Shown here one piece after another: positions 1-8,959 of a stretch of DNA of 64,000 bases (positions within the stretch are counted from its first letter, which is position 1; every line of letters starts with the position of its first letter). The position numbers were made by a program, and so were the translations under genes. This DNA comes from Sediminivirga luteola (GTDB taxonomy: Bacteria > Actinomycetota > Actinomycetes > Actinomycetales > Brevibacteriaceae). The DNA lies in contig NZ_BMFY01000005.1 in assembly GCF_014639315.1 (NCBI RefSeq), forward strand, positions 124,001 through 188,000. The letters are read 5' to 3'. The notes beneath the pieces were generated by a model. It had not been told where the DNA came from. It did no database searches and saw only the letters and a program-made list of their open reading frames with translations.

Positions 1-2544
1 GTGATCGAGGAGATCCCGCCGGGCGAGCGGGTCGAGGTCCCGATCACCGTGATCGTCGACCCGGAGTACACCGGTGATGGCACGGACATCGTGAACCAGG
101 TCGAGGTGGACTCCCCGTCCTCCGAGCCCGTCATCTCCGAGCCGACCGACATCTCCGATGTCGTCGGAGACGGCTCCGCGGACCTGGCGTTGTACAAGAC
201 GCCGGTGACGAGCGAACCGGTCACCCCGGGCGAGACCTTCCAGTACGAGCTCCGGGTGGTCAACAATGGCCCGTCGCTGGCGGTGGGGATCGTCGTGACC
301 GACCAGCTGCCGGTGACGCTGTCTTTCGTCTCCTCCGAGGACTGCACCGGTCCCGGGGAGTACGGCGCGAGCGTGACCTGTGAGCTGGGCTCCCTCTCCG
401 TGGAGGAGGAGATCAGCGTCGTCATCGAGGTGCGGATCGATCCGTCCTACACCGGCGACGGTTCGGACATCGTCAACACCGCCACGGTCACGGCGGAGAC
501 GGAGGATCCGGATCTGTCCAACAACGAGGCACGGGCGGTCGTCCCCTCGGGCAGCACCGGCGACGCCGAGGCCGATGTCTCCCTGGAGAAGGCATTCGTC
601 ACGGACGGACAGGTGGCCCCGGGCCAGACCGTCAGCGTGGTCTTCACCGTGTCGAACGACGGGCCGTCCACCGCGCGCGGCATCGTGGTGACGGACGATC
701 TGCCGGCCGAACTGGCCTACATGTCCAGTGAGGACTGCACCGGCACTACCGCTCTGCTGGGCGGTACGATCACCTGCGCCCCGATCCCGTCGCTGGAGCC
801 CGGCCAGAGCGCCGAGCTCACCGCCGAGGTGCTGCTCGACCCGGCGTACCGCGGCGACGGCTCGGATGTGGTGAACAACGCGGTAGCCGAGCCGGCCACG
901 GCGGATCCCGATACGGACAACAACTTCGCCTCGGCCTCCCTGGAGGACGCGGTCGGCGAGTCGGACGCGGATCTGGAGATCGTCAAGACCGGGCCCGATG
1001 TCCTGGTGGCCAGTGGTCAGGTCGTCTACGAGATCGACGTGGTCAACCACGGACCGTCCCGCGCGACGGGCGTGGTGGTCACCGACGAGCTCGACGAGCG
1101 GCTGACCCTGATCAGCCAGGAGCCCGAGCTCTGCGATGCGGACGGCCAGTCCTTGACCTGTGACTTCCGTGAGATCGCGCCGGGTGGCACCCGGGGCGTG
1201 ACCCTCACAGTGGAGGTCTCGGACGAGGCCGGTCACGGCGACGAGATCGCCAACACCGCCGTGGTCGCAGCGGAGACGCCCGACAGCGATCTCAGCAACA
1301 ACGAGAGCACGACCGTCGGGACCGTGGTCGACCCGGATGCGACGGAGGTGGCGGATCTCGCCCTGACCAAGGAGTTCGCTGATGAGACGGCGGGCCCGAT
1401 CGCACCGGGGGAGACCTTCGGGTACATCATCACCGTGAGCAATCTCGGTCCTGGCGATGCGTCCGAGGTCACCATGGTGGACACCCTGCCGGCCGAGCTG
1501 AGCTACGTCTCGGCCGAGGGCGACGGCGTCCAGTGCGCTCCGCAGAACGGCACGGTCAGCTGTGACCTGGCCGAGTCCCTGCCAGCCGGCGAGGAACTCG
1601 AGCTGGTGCTGACGGTCCGCCTGGCTCCGGACTACGCCGGTGGCGAGGACGAGGCCATCGTGAACGAGGCCACCGTCAGCGCGGCCACGCCGGATCCGGA
1701 TCTGGCCAACAACACCGACACCGCCGAGGGCGTCCCCGGCGGCGTGGGCGAGCGGATCTCGGACCTGGCCATCACGGCTCAGGACGCCGAGGGGCCGGTC
1801 CCGCCCGGCTCGGAGACGACCATGACCTACGAGGTCGTCAACCTCGGGCCGAGCGCGGTGCCGGAGGGCGAGGCGACGGTGGAGATCACCATGCCGGAGG
1901 ATGTGCTGGCCCAGACCGGCGGACAGCCGGAAGGCTGCTCCGTCGCCGAGGACCGGCTCACGGTCACCTGCGTGGTCGACGAGCTGCTCTGGCCGGAGGA
2001 TGTGGACCTGCCGGAGGCCACTGCCGCAGCGGTCTCCGCAGACCCGGACCAGGTGCGCGCCTTCCAGGCCGTGCAGTCCTTCAGCCAGGTGATCGCGCTT
2101 GAGGTCGAGGCGGATGCCCCGGTGAACGCCACGCTGCCGGGCGGCACGGCGACGGTCTTCGACGAGGGAGACCCCGTCGAGGGCAACAACTCCGACACCT
2201 GGGTGGCGACCACGATCGGCGACGAGCCGACCGAGCCGACGCCCACTCCGACGGAACCGACGGAGCCCACGCCGACCCCGACGGAGCCGACGCCGCCGAC
2301 GGAGCCCACGCCCCCGACCCCGTCTCCGACGGAGCCGACGGAACCGTCCCCGACGACGGATCCGACGCAGCCGGGTCCCTCGCCGACGGCTCCTCCCGGT
2401 GATCCGGGCGACCCGGGCAAGCCGGCACCGGATCTGCCCCGGACAGGTGCGATGATCGCAGGGTTCCTTGCGGCCGGGATCGCGCTCCTGCTGGCTGGCC
2501 TGGCTATCATGGTGGTAGTCCGCCGGAGGAGGGACACGGTATGA
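1..2544 (+). CDS. DUF11-repeat cell-wall-anchored surface protein (5'-partial)
   Basis: This is the 3' part of a large surface protein. The first visible codon is GTG, but it lies inside the end of a DUF11 repeat, so the gene almost certainly begins upstream of the window. About five DUF11-type Ig-like repeats follow, each opening with a pattern like ADLALxK and carrying VTDxLP and DPDLSNN-like motifs. A Pro/Thr/Glu-rich wall-spanning linker (about 2221-2400) comes next. The C-terminus has an LPRTG sorting signal (residues 812-816 of the visible part), a hydrophobic helix and an RRRR tail. Sortase anchoring to peptidoglycan is expected from that layout. No sortase gene is in the window. The stop codon overlaps the frame of the next gene, so the two are probably co-transcribed. 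Adhesion or matrix function is inference only. Confidence 0.9.
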   Translation: MIEEIPPGERVEVPITVIVDPEYTGDGTDIVNQVEVDSPSSEPVISEPTDISDVVGDGSADLALYKTPVTSEPVTPGETFQYELRVVNNGPSLAVGIVVTDQLPVTLSFVSSEDCTGPGEYGASVTCELGSLSVEEEISVVIEVRIDPSYTGDGSDIVNTATVTAETEDPDLSNNEARAVVPSGSTGDAEADVSLEKAFVTDGQVAPGQTVSVVFTVSNDGPSTARGIVVTDDLPAELAYMSSEDCTGTTALLGGTITCAPIPSLEPGQSAELTAEVLLDPAYRGDGSDVVNNAVAEPATADPDTDNNFASASLEDAVGESDADLEIVKTGPDVLVASGQVVYEIDVVNHGPSRATGVVVTDELDERLTLISQEPELCDADGQSLTCDFREIAPGGTRGVTLTVEVSDEAGHGDEIANTAVVAAETPDSDLSNNESTTVGTVVDPDATEVADLALTKEFADETAGPIAPGETFGYIITVSNLGPGDASEVTMVDTLPAELSYVSAEGDGVQCAPQNGTVSCDLAESLPAGEELELVLTVRLAPDYAGGEDEAIVNEATVSAATPDPDLANNTDTAEGVPGGVGERISDLAITAQDAEGPVPPGSETTMTYEVVNLGPSAVPEGEATVEITMPEDVLAQTGGQPEGCSVAEDRLTVTCVVDELLWPEDVDLPEATAAAVSADPDQVRAFQAVQSFSQVIALEVEADAPVNATLPGGTATVFDEGDPVEGNNSDTWVATTIGDEPTEPTPTPTEPTEPTPTPTEPTPPTEPTPPTPSPTEPTEPSPTTDPTQPGPSPTAPPGDPGDPGKPAPDLPRTGAMIAGFLAAGIALLLAGLAIMVVVRRRRDTV

Positions 2545-2609
2545 CGGCTGGAGGCCCCATGTACGGTCAGACGCGGAACCACGATGAGCGGACCGCCGGA
2601 GGGACGGCG

Positions 2610-3269
2610 ATGCTCCGGCACTCCCTGGTGGGACTCATGGCCCTGGTGGTCGCCCTCCTCCTGGCTTCCCCGGCGGCAGCCGGTGAGGCGGAGGAGGGGA
2701 CCGACCCCGGCCGGTTCACCGTGGAGATCACCCCGGACCGCGAGGACACGCTGTCCGCCGGCGACGAGGTCGCCTACGCGATCTCCGTCACCAATGAGGG
2801 CGAGGCGCTCGACGAGATGCGGGTGGTTCAGATGCTGCCGGCCGGGTTCGAGCACGTCAGCGCAGATCCGGAAGGCGAGGTGCAGGGCAGCCAGCACGTG
2901 TGGACGCTCGAGCTGGATGCGGGCGAGACCGCTTCCCTCACGCACACGGTGCGTGCCGGTAGCGCCTCCCAGGTGGAGGGCGGCCGGCTGGTGCAAGTCG
3001 AGCAGGAGGACGCTCCCGCCGCATCTGGCGGCGAGCAGTTCTCCTCCACGGTCTGCGTCTACGAGAGCGCCGGCGGCGATGCCGCGGCCTGTGCCTCGGC
3101 GTGGCAGCAGCTGGAGAGCGAGGGCGGTGGACTCGCGGCCTGGCTGTGGGGCATCGGCGGCGCCGTGGTCGTCGCGGCCCTGGCGGTGCTGGCGTTCTTC
3201 TGGCTCCGGAAGAAGCCGGGCAAGCGCAGCAAGGGCAAGGACGGGGAGAAGACCGCAGCGGCGGTGTAG
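2610..3269 (+). CDS. Small DUF11-domain membrane-anchored exported protein
   Basis: A 219-residue protein. I chose the ATG at 2610 because a GGAGGG ribosome site sits just before it and a clean signal peptide follows (MLRHSLVGLMALVVALLLAS, then an AxA-like cleavage site). An in-frame ATG at 2541 overlaps the previous stop but would bury the signal peptide. The mature part holds one DUF11-like domain (about residues 30-125), then a short Cys-containing stretch. A single transmembrane helix near the C-terminus is followed by a Lys-rich cytoplasmic tail. There is no LPxTG motif, so membrane anchoring is likely. It looks like a smaller partner of the large DUF11 protein immediately upstream. Specific function is unknown. 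Confidence 0.8.
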   Translation: MLRHSLVGLMALVVALLLASPAAAGEAEEGTDPGRFTVEITPDREDTLSAGDEVAYAISVTNEGEALDEMRVVQMLPAGFEHVSADPEGEVQGSQHVWTLELDAGETASLTHTVRAGSASQVEGGRLVQVEQEDAPAASGGEQFSSTVCVYESAGGDAAACASAWQQLESEGGGLAAWLWGIGGAVVVAALAVLAFFWLRKKPGKRSKGKDGEKTAAAV

Positions 3270-3289
3270 TCTCCTGCTCACGCAGCGCC

Positions 3290-3326
3290 GGAAGCGGCCG
3301 GGACGTCTCATGTCCCGGCCGCTTCC
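3290..3326 (+). terminator. Strong hairpin terminator after the DUF11 operon
   Basis: Perfect 15-bp inverted repeat (GGAAGCGGCCGGGAC and its complement) with a 7-nt loop, 20 bp after the stop codon of the small DUF11 gene. There is no U-tract, which is common for terminators in high-GC actinomycetes. Confidence 0.8.
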
Positions 3327-3386
3327 GCGTGTCTGTGAATCAGCCGCCGCGCCCGGCGGCTTGGTCACGGTGTGGCATCGACCGCA

Positions 3387-3436
3387 CCAACTATTGAGAA
3401 AATGTATTGACAATAGTTGGCGTGCCGTGTGATTAT
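3387..3436 (+). promoter_or_regulatory. Promoter with overlapping inverted-repeat operator for the sugar importer
   Basis: Arms CCAACTATTG (3387-3396) and CAATAGTTGG (3411-3420) form a perfect 10-bp inverted repeat with a 14-nt AT-rich spacer. The right arm overlaps a consensus -35 box, TTGACA (3407-3412). An 18-nt spacer leads to GATTAT (3431-3436), a plausible -10 box. A regulator bound here would block the polymerase, so this is a likely substrate-responsive operator for the importer at 3495-6508. Which protein binds is unknown. Confidence 0.7.
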
Positions 3437-3494
3437 CCAATGACGGTCCAAGGGCGTGACCGCGGCAACACGGAACTGTCAAAGGAGATCAGAC

Positions 3495-4487
3495 GTGGCC
3501 AAGAAGTCGACGATGATGATGGCGGTCGCTGCGACGGCCGCAGCGGCGCTCACCCTGAGCGCTTGTTCCTCGGAGGGCGGCCGGCAAGAGGCCGCCGGAG
3601 GCGAGGGCGGAGGCGGTGAAGGGGCAGGCACCCCGGAGATCAACGTCTCGCTCATCACCCACGCCGCACCCGGTGATACCTTCTGGGACATCGTGCGTGC
3701 GGGCGCCGAGGAGAACGCGACCAAGAACAATGTGAACCTGCAGTACACCTCCGACCCGGACGGCGCGCGTCAGGCGCAGCTGGTGAACCAGGCGGTCGAC
3801 CAGGGTGTGGACGGCATCGTCGTCACCCTGGCCAAGGCGGACGCGATGAGCGGCGCGGTCGAGCGCGCGGTGGACGCCGGCATCCCGGTGATCTCGATCA
3901 ACGCCGGCGAGGAGGAGTTCGCCGATATGGGTGTCATCACCCACTTCGGTCAGAACGAGAGCATCGCCGGTGAGGCGCTCGGTGAGCGGCTGCAGGAAGA
4001 AGGGCTGGAGAAGCCCATCTGCGTGATCCAGGAGCAGGGCCACGTCGGGCTGGAGAATCGCTGCGCCGGTGTCACCGAGGTGCTCCCGGAGACCGAGATC
4101 CTCTACGTGCAGGGCACGGACATGCCTTCGGTGAAGTCCACCGTCACGTCCAGCCTGCAGACCTCGGACGCCGATGCGATCGTCGGCCTGGGCGCTCCCT
4201 TCACGATGACGATCATCGAGGCGGTCGAGGAGACCGGCTCGGACATCACGGTGGCGTCCTTCGACCTCAACGCCGAACTGGCGCAGGCCATCGCCGACGA
4301 GCGCGTGCTCTTCACGGTCGATCAGCAGCCGTACCTGCAGGGCTACTCCGCCGTGGACGCCATCTGGGCCTACCACCGTGGCGGCTTCACCCCCGGCGGT
4401 GGACAGCCCGTGCTGACCGGTCCTGCGATCGTCGACGGGGAGAACATCGAGAACGTCCTCGCGTACGCCGAAGAGGGCATCCGGTAA
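3495..4487 (+). CDS. Sugar ABC transporter substrate-binding lipoprotein
   Basis: A 330-residue periplasmic-binding-type lipoprotein. The GTG at 3495 is chosen because AAAGGAG lies about 7 bases upstream and a lipoprotein signal follows, with lipobox LSAC and Cys24 as the lipidated residue. A Gly/Glu-rich linker (about residues 25-45) leads into a type I binding fold (Peripla_BP_4) of the RbsB/FrcB kind, with motifs such as NQAVDQGVDGIVVTL, DAGIPVISINAG and DLNAE. It delivers a monosaccharide or cyclitol to the permease encoded next. Its position before iol-like genes suggests inositol or a related sugar, but the ligand is not visible in the sequence. An inverted-repeat operator overlaps its promoter. 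Confidence 0.9.
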   Translation: MAKKSTMMMAVAATAAAALTLSACSSEGGRQEAAGGEGGGGEGAGTPEINVSLITHAAPGDTFWDIVRAGAEENATKNNVNLQYTSDPDGARQAQLVNQAVDQGVDGIVVTLAKADAMSGAVERAVDAGIPVISINAGEEEFADMGVITHFGQNESIAGEALGERLQEEGLEKPICVIQEQGHVGLENRCAGVTEVLPETEILYVQGTDMPSVKSTVTSSLQTSDADAIVGLGAPFTMTIIEAVEETGSDITVASFDLNAELAQAIADERVLFTVDQQPYLQGYSAVDAIWAYHRGGFTPGGGQPVLTGPAIVDGENIENVLAYAEEGIR

Positions 4488-4529
4488 CCGACGCCAGAAC
4501 TGGCAGATCTAAGGGGCGGAAGAGAACCG

Positions 4530-5600
4530 ATGAGTAGTACCACTGCGACACCCGATACCGCCGCACCTCCGGCGGGTAGCGGGGCCGGCGCCGATGAGCG
4601 CGTCGCGAAACGATCACTGTTCAGGACCCTGCTGGGGCGCCCGGAGCTTGGCGCGCTCGTCGGCGCGGCTGCGCTGTTCGTATTCTTCGCGATCGTGTCC
4701 GACGTGTTCATCAGCCCCGCCGCCCAGGCGAACGTGCTCTACAGCGCCTCGACCCTGGGGATCATGGCGGTCGGTGTCTCCCTGCTGATGATCGGTGGTG
4801 AGTTCGACCTCTCCACCGGTGTGGCGGCCATCAGCTCCGGCCTCGTGGCGTCCCTGTTCAGCTGGTACTTCGCCACCAATGTGTGGGTGGGCGTCGCGAT
4901 GGCGCTCGTGGTCTCGCTGCTGATCGGCTTCATCAACGGGCTGATCTTCATCAAGACCAAGCTCCCGAGCTTCATCGTGACGCTGGCGATGTTCTTCATG
5001 CTCGCCGGTCTCAACCTGGCGCTCACCCGCCTCATCGGCGGTTCGGTCTCGTCCCCGCCCATCTCCACTATGGACGGTTTCGAACTGGGCCGGTCGATCT
5101 TCGCCGCGCGCATCCCGGTGTTCGGCGTGGACGTCAACTCCACGGTGTTCATCTGGTTCGGCATGGTCCTGGTCGCCACCTGGGTGCTCATGCGGACCCG
5201 CGTCGGCAACTGGATCTACGCCGTGGGCGGTGACGCGGAGGCCGCCCGGGCCGTGGGCGTCCCGGTCACCGCGACCAAGATCGGCCTGTTCATGGCAGTC
5301 GGTTTCTGCGCCTGGGTGCTCGGCATGCACCTGCTCTTCGGCTTCGGCACCATGCAGTCAGGCGAGGGCATCGGCAACGAGTTCTTCTACATCATCGCCG
5401 TGGTGGTCGGCGGATGCCTCCTGACCGGTGGCTACGGCACCGCGATCGGCGGGGCCATTGGCGCCTTCATCTTCGGCATGTCGCAGCGCGGCATCGTCTA
5501 CGCCGGATGGGACGCCGACTGGTTCCGGTTCTTCCTCGGCCTGATGCTGCTCGTGGCCACCGTCATCAACCTCACCGTGAAGAAGCGGTCGGAGTCCTAG
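4530..5600 (+). CDS. Sugar ABC transporter permease (RbsC/FrcC type)
   Basis: A 356-residue integral membrane protein with roughly 8-10 hydrophobic segments after a polar N-terminus of about 40 residues. It carries the conserved BPD_transp_2 features, including GEFDLSTG near residue 90, [19 protein letters not shown], and the cytoplasmic coupling loop [14 protein letters not shown]. It forms the translocation path for the lipoprotein encoded 42 bp upstream, powered by the ATPase encoded 11 bp downstream. The gene order binding protein-permease-ATPase resembles the fructose-type frcBCA operon rather than the usual ribose order. The substrate is inferred only from the cyclitol-type neighbours. 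Confidence 0.9.
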   Translation: MSSTTATPDTAAPPAGSGAGADERVAKRSLFRTLLGRPELGALVGAAALFVFFAIVSDVFISPAAQANVLYSASTLGIMAVGVSLLMIGGEFDLSTGVAAISSGLVASLFSWYFATNVWVGVAMALVVSLLIGFINGLIFIKTKLPSFIVTLAMFFMLAGLNLALTRLIGGSVSSPPISTMDGFELGRSIFAARIPVFGVDVNSTVFIWFGMVLVATWVLMRTRVGNWIYAVGGDAEAARAVGVPVTATKIGLFMAVGFCAWVLGMHLLFGFGTMQSGEGIGNEFFYIIAVVVGGCLLTGGYGTAIGGAIGAFIFGMSQRGIVYAGWDADWFRFFLGLMLLVATVINLTVKKRSES

Positions 5601-5611
5601 GAGGGATCTGC

Positions 5612-6508
<897 letters not shown>

Positions 6509-6542
6509 GGGCCGGAGGGGGTCCCGCTTGATTCCGGCCTGC

Positions 6543-6648
6543 TGCATAAATTCCGGGTGAGGAAACACGGAATTTGTGCACGATCCCGGAAGTTCCGGGC
6601 GGCGCCTGCGGCTTCCCGCGCGGCGGTCGGTGGAAACACCGGCCGCCG
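6543..6648 (+). terminator. Cluster of three hairpins after the importer operon
   Basis: Three inverted repeats lie between the ATPase stop and the next promoter: a 13-bp stem with one G-U pair (6543-6555 with 6568-6580), a short stem (6585-6590 with 6594-6599), and a 12-bp stem closed by a GAAA tetraloop (6621-6632 with 6637-6648). The last one, ending in TTCC, is the best terminator candidate. The others may stabilise the mRNA end or form a structured leader. Confidence 0.5.
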
Positions 6649-6663
6649 TTCCTGTATCCCGTG

Positions 6664-6702
6664 TTGGAGCGGTCCAATCCGAGTTATGATAGGACAAAGT
6701 CC
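6664..6702 (+). promoter_or_regulatory. Promoter and bipartite operator of the first TIM-barrel gene
   Basis: Near-palindrome TTGGAGCGGTCCAA (6664-6677) overlaps the likely -35 region. TATGAT (6685-6690) is a good -10 box. The second palindrome GGACAAAGTCC (6692-6702, preceded by A) covers the expected transcription start. The two motifs are 13 nt apart, exactly as in the LacI/IolH-like intergenic region at 8852-8893, where the same pair occurs in the opposite orientation. The adjacent LacI regulator is the natural candidate binder. Confidence 0.65.
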
Positions 6703-6743
6703 GGCGCTGAGGGCGGCGCCGATGATCACGACGAGGTGAGAGT

Positions 6744-7691
6744 GTGAACGAACAGGCTACCGGCGGTCCGGCGTCCCCTGCGTCTTCTGGGGGCGGCCTG
6801 CGCATCGGCACGGCCCCCGACTCATGGGGCGTGTGGTTCCCCGAGCACCCCAGGCAGATCCCGTGGCAGCGTTTCCTGGACGAGGTGCAGGCCGCCGGAT
6901 ATCACTGGATCGAGCTGGGCCCCTACGGCTATCTGCCCACGGACCCGCACCAGCTCGAGGACGAGCTCGGCGCACGCGACCTCAAGCTCAGCGGGGGCAC
7001 CGTCTTCACCGGCTTCCACAAGGGCGACGAGCAGTGGCAGCGCGCCTGGGACCAGGCCGTGCAGGTCGGCAGTCTGGTTCATGCGCTGGGTGCCGAGCAC
7101 ATCGTGGTCATCCCGGACATGTGGCGTTCCGACCTCACCGGCGAGGCGCTCGAGCCGCGCATCCTCGACGCGGAGCAGTGGGGCCGGCTGGCCCGCGGCC
7201 AGGAACGTCTGGGCAAGGCGCTGTGGGAGGAATACGGCGTCCGGCAGCAGTTCCACTCCCACGCCGACTCCCATGTGGGGACTAGGCGGGAAGTCGTCAG
7301 GCTGCTGGAGCTGACCGATCCGAGGTATGTCAACCTCTGCCTCGACACCGGGCACTACGCCTACTACGGCGGCGACAATCTGCGGCTCATCCAGGAGCAC
7401 CCGGACCGCATCGGCTATCTGCACCTGAAGCAGGTGGACCCCGAGCTGCTGTTCGAGGTGCTCAAGAACGACACCCCCTTCGCTGATGCCGCCGCCGAGG
7501 TGATGGTCGAACCGCCGGCCGGCATCCCGGAGTTCGGCCCGATCATCGAGGCGGTCGCTGCCATCGATCCGGACATCTTCGCCATCGTGGAACAGGACAT
7601 GCCCGGCGTCGACATCGACGTGCCCCTGAAGATCGCCACCCGGACCCGCGAGCACATCTTCGGCTGCTCGCCCCTGACCCGGCGCCGCTGA
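6744..7691 (+). CDS. Sugar phosphate isomerase/epimerase-family TIM-barrel protein
   Basis: A 315-residue AP-endonuclease-2-type TIM barrel (xylose-isomerase-like fold). The GTG start is preceded by GAGGTGAGA. Family features include the opening IGTAPDSWGVWFP, metal-site candidates in HSHADSH (about residues 172-178), CLDTGHYAYYGG, GYLHLKQVD and the late glutamate in AIVEQDMPG. Related proteins are inosose dehydratases (IolE), isomerases (IolI) and 3-keto-sugar epimerases or lyases. It lies alone between the importer operon and a LacI repressor, under an operator shared with the IolH-like operon. A role in converting an imported cyclitol or oxidised sugar is likely; the exact reaction is not decided by the sequence. 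Confidence 0.8.
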   Translation: MNEQATGGPASPASSGGGLRIGTAPDSWGVWFPEHPRQIPWQRFLDEVQAAGYHWIELGPYGYLPTDPHQLEDELGARDLKLSGGTVFTGFHKGDEQWQRAWDQAVQVGSLVHALGAEHIVVIPDMWRSDLTGEALEPRILDAEQWGRLARGQERLGKALWEEYGVRQQFHSHADSHVGTRREVVRLLELTDPRYVNLCLDTGHYAYYGGDNLRLIQEHPDRIGYLHLKQVDPELLFEVLKNDTPFADAAAEVMVEPPAGIPEFGPIIEAVAAIDPDIFAIVEQDMPGVDIDVPLKIATRTREHIFGCSPLTRRR

Positions 7692-7721
7692 CCCGGCCCG
7701 CAGGTCTCCCGCGGTCCGGCG

Positions 7722-7767
7722 GAACGGTCAGGGTGCCCGGTGTATTCAAGGGGCGCCCTGACCGTTC
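7722..7767. terminator. Bidirectional terminator between convergent genes
   Basis: A 17-bp inverted repeat (7722-7738 with 7751-7767, one G-U mismatch) lies between the TIM-barrel gene on the plus strand and the LacI gene on the minus strand. It ends directly at the LacI stop codon, so it can serve both. Confidence 0.75.
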
Positions 7768-8790
7768 TCAGCTGTCCGGTGAGCGGTTCCCCGGCCGTGA
7801 GCCAGGTGCCGGGCCGGTGGTGCCGCGGGCGACCAGCCGCGGCGGGATCAGCCGGCGCACCGGTTCGGACGGGCCGGCGCCGTCGATGCGGTCCAGGAGG
7901 GCAGCCGCAGCCGCCTCGCCCACCTCGGCGCTCATATTGTCCACGGTGCTCAGATCGATGTACGCGCTGCCTGCCAGGGGAACGTCGTCGTAACCGATGA
8001 CCGAGAGGTCCTGCGGGACGCGGAGCCCGCGTTCACGCGCCGCTGACAGCGCGCCGAGTGCCATCACGTCGTTCGCTGCGAAAACCGCGGTGAGCTCCGG
8101 GCGGTGGTCCAGGAGCTGGTCCGCCGCCGTCCGTCCGGCGCGCTCCGATGTGGGGTGCGCATGCGCGGTGAGCACCCCCTGCAGACCTCGGGCTCGGCAG
8201 GCGTCCAGAAACGCCTCGCGCCGCAATGCGCCCGGCCCGCTGTCGGCGGCCAGGTGCCCGATCGTCCGGTGCCCCAGGCCGGCCAGGTGCTCCACCGCCA
8301 TCGCGGCGCCGAGGGTATCGTCGTCGGCGACGATGTCCGCCGCGGCCGGCGGGTCCGTGCGGTTGCCGGCCACGACGTGCGGGACGCGTATCGCGCCGTC
8401 CAGGCTCTGCTCGCTGGCGATCACCACGCCGTCGACGTCCAGCGAGACGAAGCCCTCCAGCGCAGACAGGCCGAGATGCGCGTTGAGCGCGGCATCGGCG
8501 ACCGAGACGTGATAGCCGTGATCGGCCAGCGCCCGGCGCATCCCCGCGAGCAGATCGACGAACCAGGGATTCTCGAAGTCGTCGATGATGACGCCGATGC
8601 TCCGGCTGCGGCGCGCGGCAAGGGACGCGGCCAGGCGGCTGGGCCGATAGCCGAGCTCCGCGATGGCGCGCTCGACGGCGGCCCGGCGCGCCGGGCTGAC
8701 CTTCGGGGAGTCCTGCAGCACGAGGGAGACCAGGGACTTAGAGACGCCGGCGCGCTCGGCGACATCGTAGATGGTCGGACGGCGCGGCAT
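7768..8790 (-). CDS. LacI-family transcriptional regulator
   Basis: A 340-residue repressor-type protein. The start at 8790 gives the normal LacI N-terminus MPRRPTIYDVAERAGVSKSL, with the helix-turn-helix within residues 5-30 and the hinge helix RPSRLAASLAARRS after it. A periplasmic-binding-like effector domain follows (IGVIIDDFENPWFVDLL to the C-terminus). An in-frame start 54 bp further upstream would add an untypical tail. It is divergent from the IolH-like operon and convergent with a TIM-barrel gene. Both flanking transcription units carry the same pair of palindromes, so it likely controls them and itself. The effector is presumably the substrate or an intermediate of the pathway. Confidence 0.9.
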   Translation of the reverse strand: MPRRPTIYDVAERAGVSKSLVSLVLQDSPKVSPARRAAVERAIAELGYRPSRLAASLAARRSRSIGVIIDDFENPWFVDLLAGMRRALADHGYHVSVADAALNAHLGLSALEGFVSLDVDGVVIASEQSLDGAIRVPHVVAGNRTDPPAAADIVADDDTLGAAMAVEHLAGLGHRTIGHLAADSGPGALRREAFLDACRARGLQGVLTAHAHPTSERAGRTAADQLLDHRPELTAVFAANDVMALGALSAARERGLRVPQDLSVIGYDDVPLAGSAYIDLSTVDNMSAEVGEAAAAALLDRIDGAGPSEPVRRLIPPRLVARGTTGPAPGSRPGNRSPDS

Positions 8791-8846
8791 GGAGCATAGT
8801 CTCTCATGTGCCGCGCCACCCCCGGCGCCGCTCCCGGTCCCCACCT

Positions 8847-8893
8847 TTGACAGGACAAAGTATCCTGGCTAGCCTGGCGTTGTAGCGCTCCAA
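8847..8893 (+). promoter_or_regulatory. Promoter with two palindromic operators for the IolH-like operon
   Basis: TTGACA (8847-8852), a 17-nt spacer and TAGCCT (8870-8875) form the plus-strand promoter. AGGACAAAGTATCCT (8852-8866) sits in the spacer and TTGTAGCGCTCCAA (8880-8893) covers the transcription start. The motifs are 13 nt apart, as in the partner site at 6664-6702. Read on the minus strand, the same pair lies before the LacI gene, allowing autoregulation. Confidence 0.7.
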
Positions 8894-8959
8894 CAAATCC
8901 GGCCCAGGGCTCACGCCGATGTGACCCTGCACGCTGTGCCGAGGAGAGGAACGAATTCA

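Noticed and set aside
2221-2400. Regular repeats resembling a CRISPR or satellite array
   Set aside because: They are codons of a Pro/Thr/Glu-rich wall-spanning linker in frame with the LPRTG protein.
1827-3482. 551-codon open frame on the minus strand across the DUF11 genes
   Set aside because: It is antisense to genes with clear domains, is rich in Arg/Gly/Ser as expected of a shadow frame in high-GC DNA, and has no recognisable motif.
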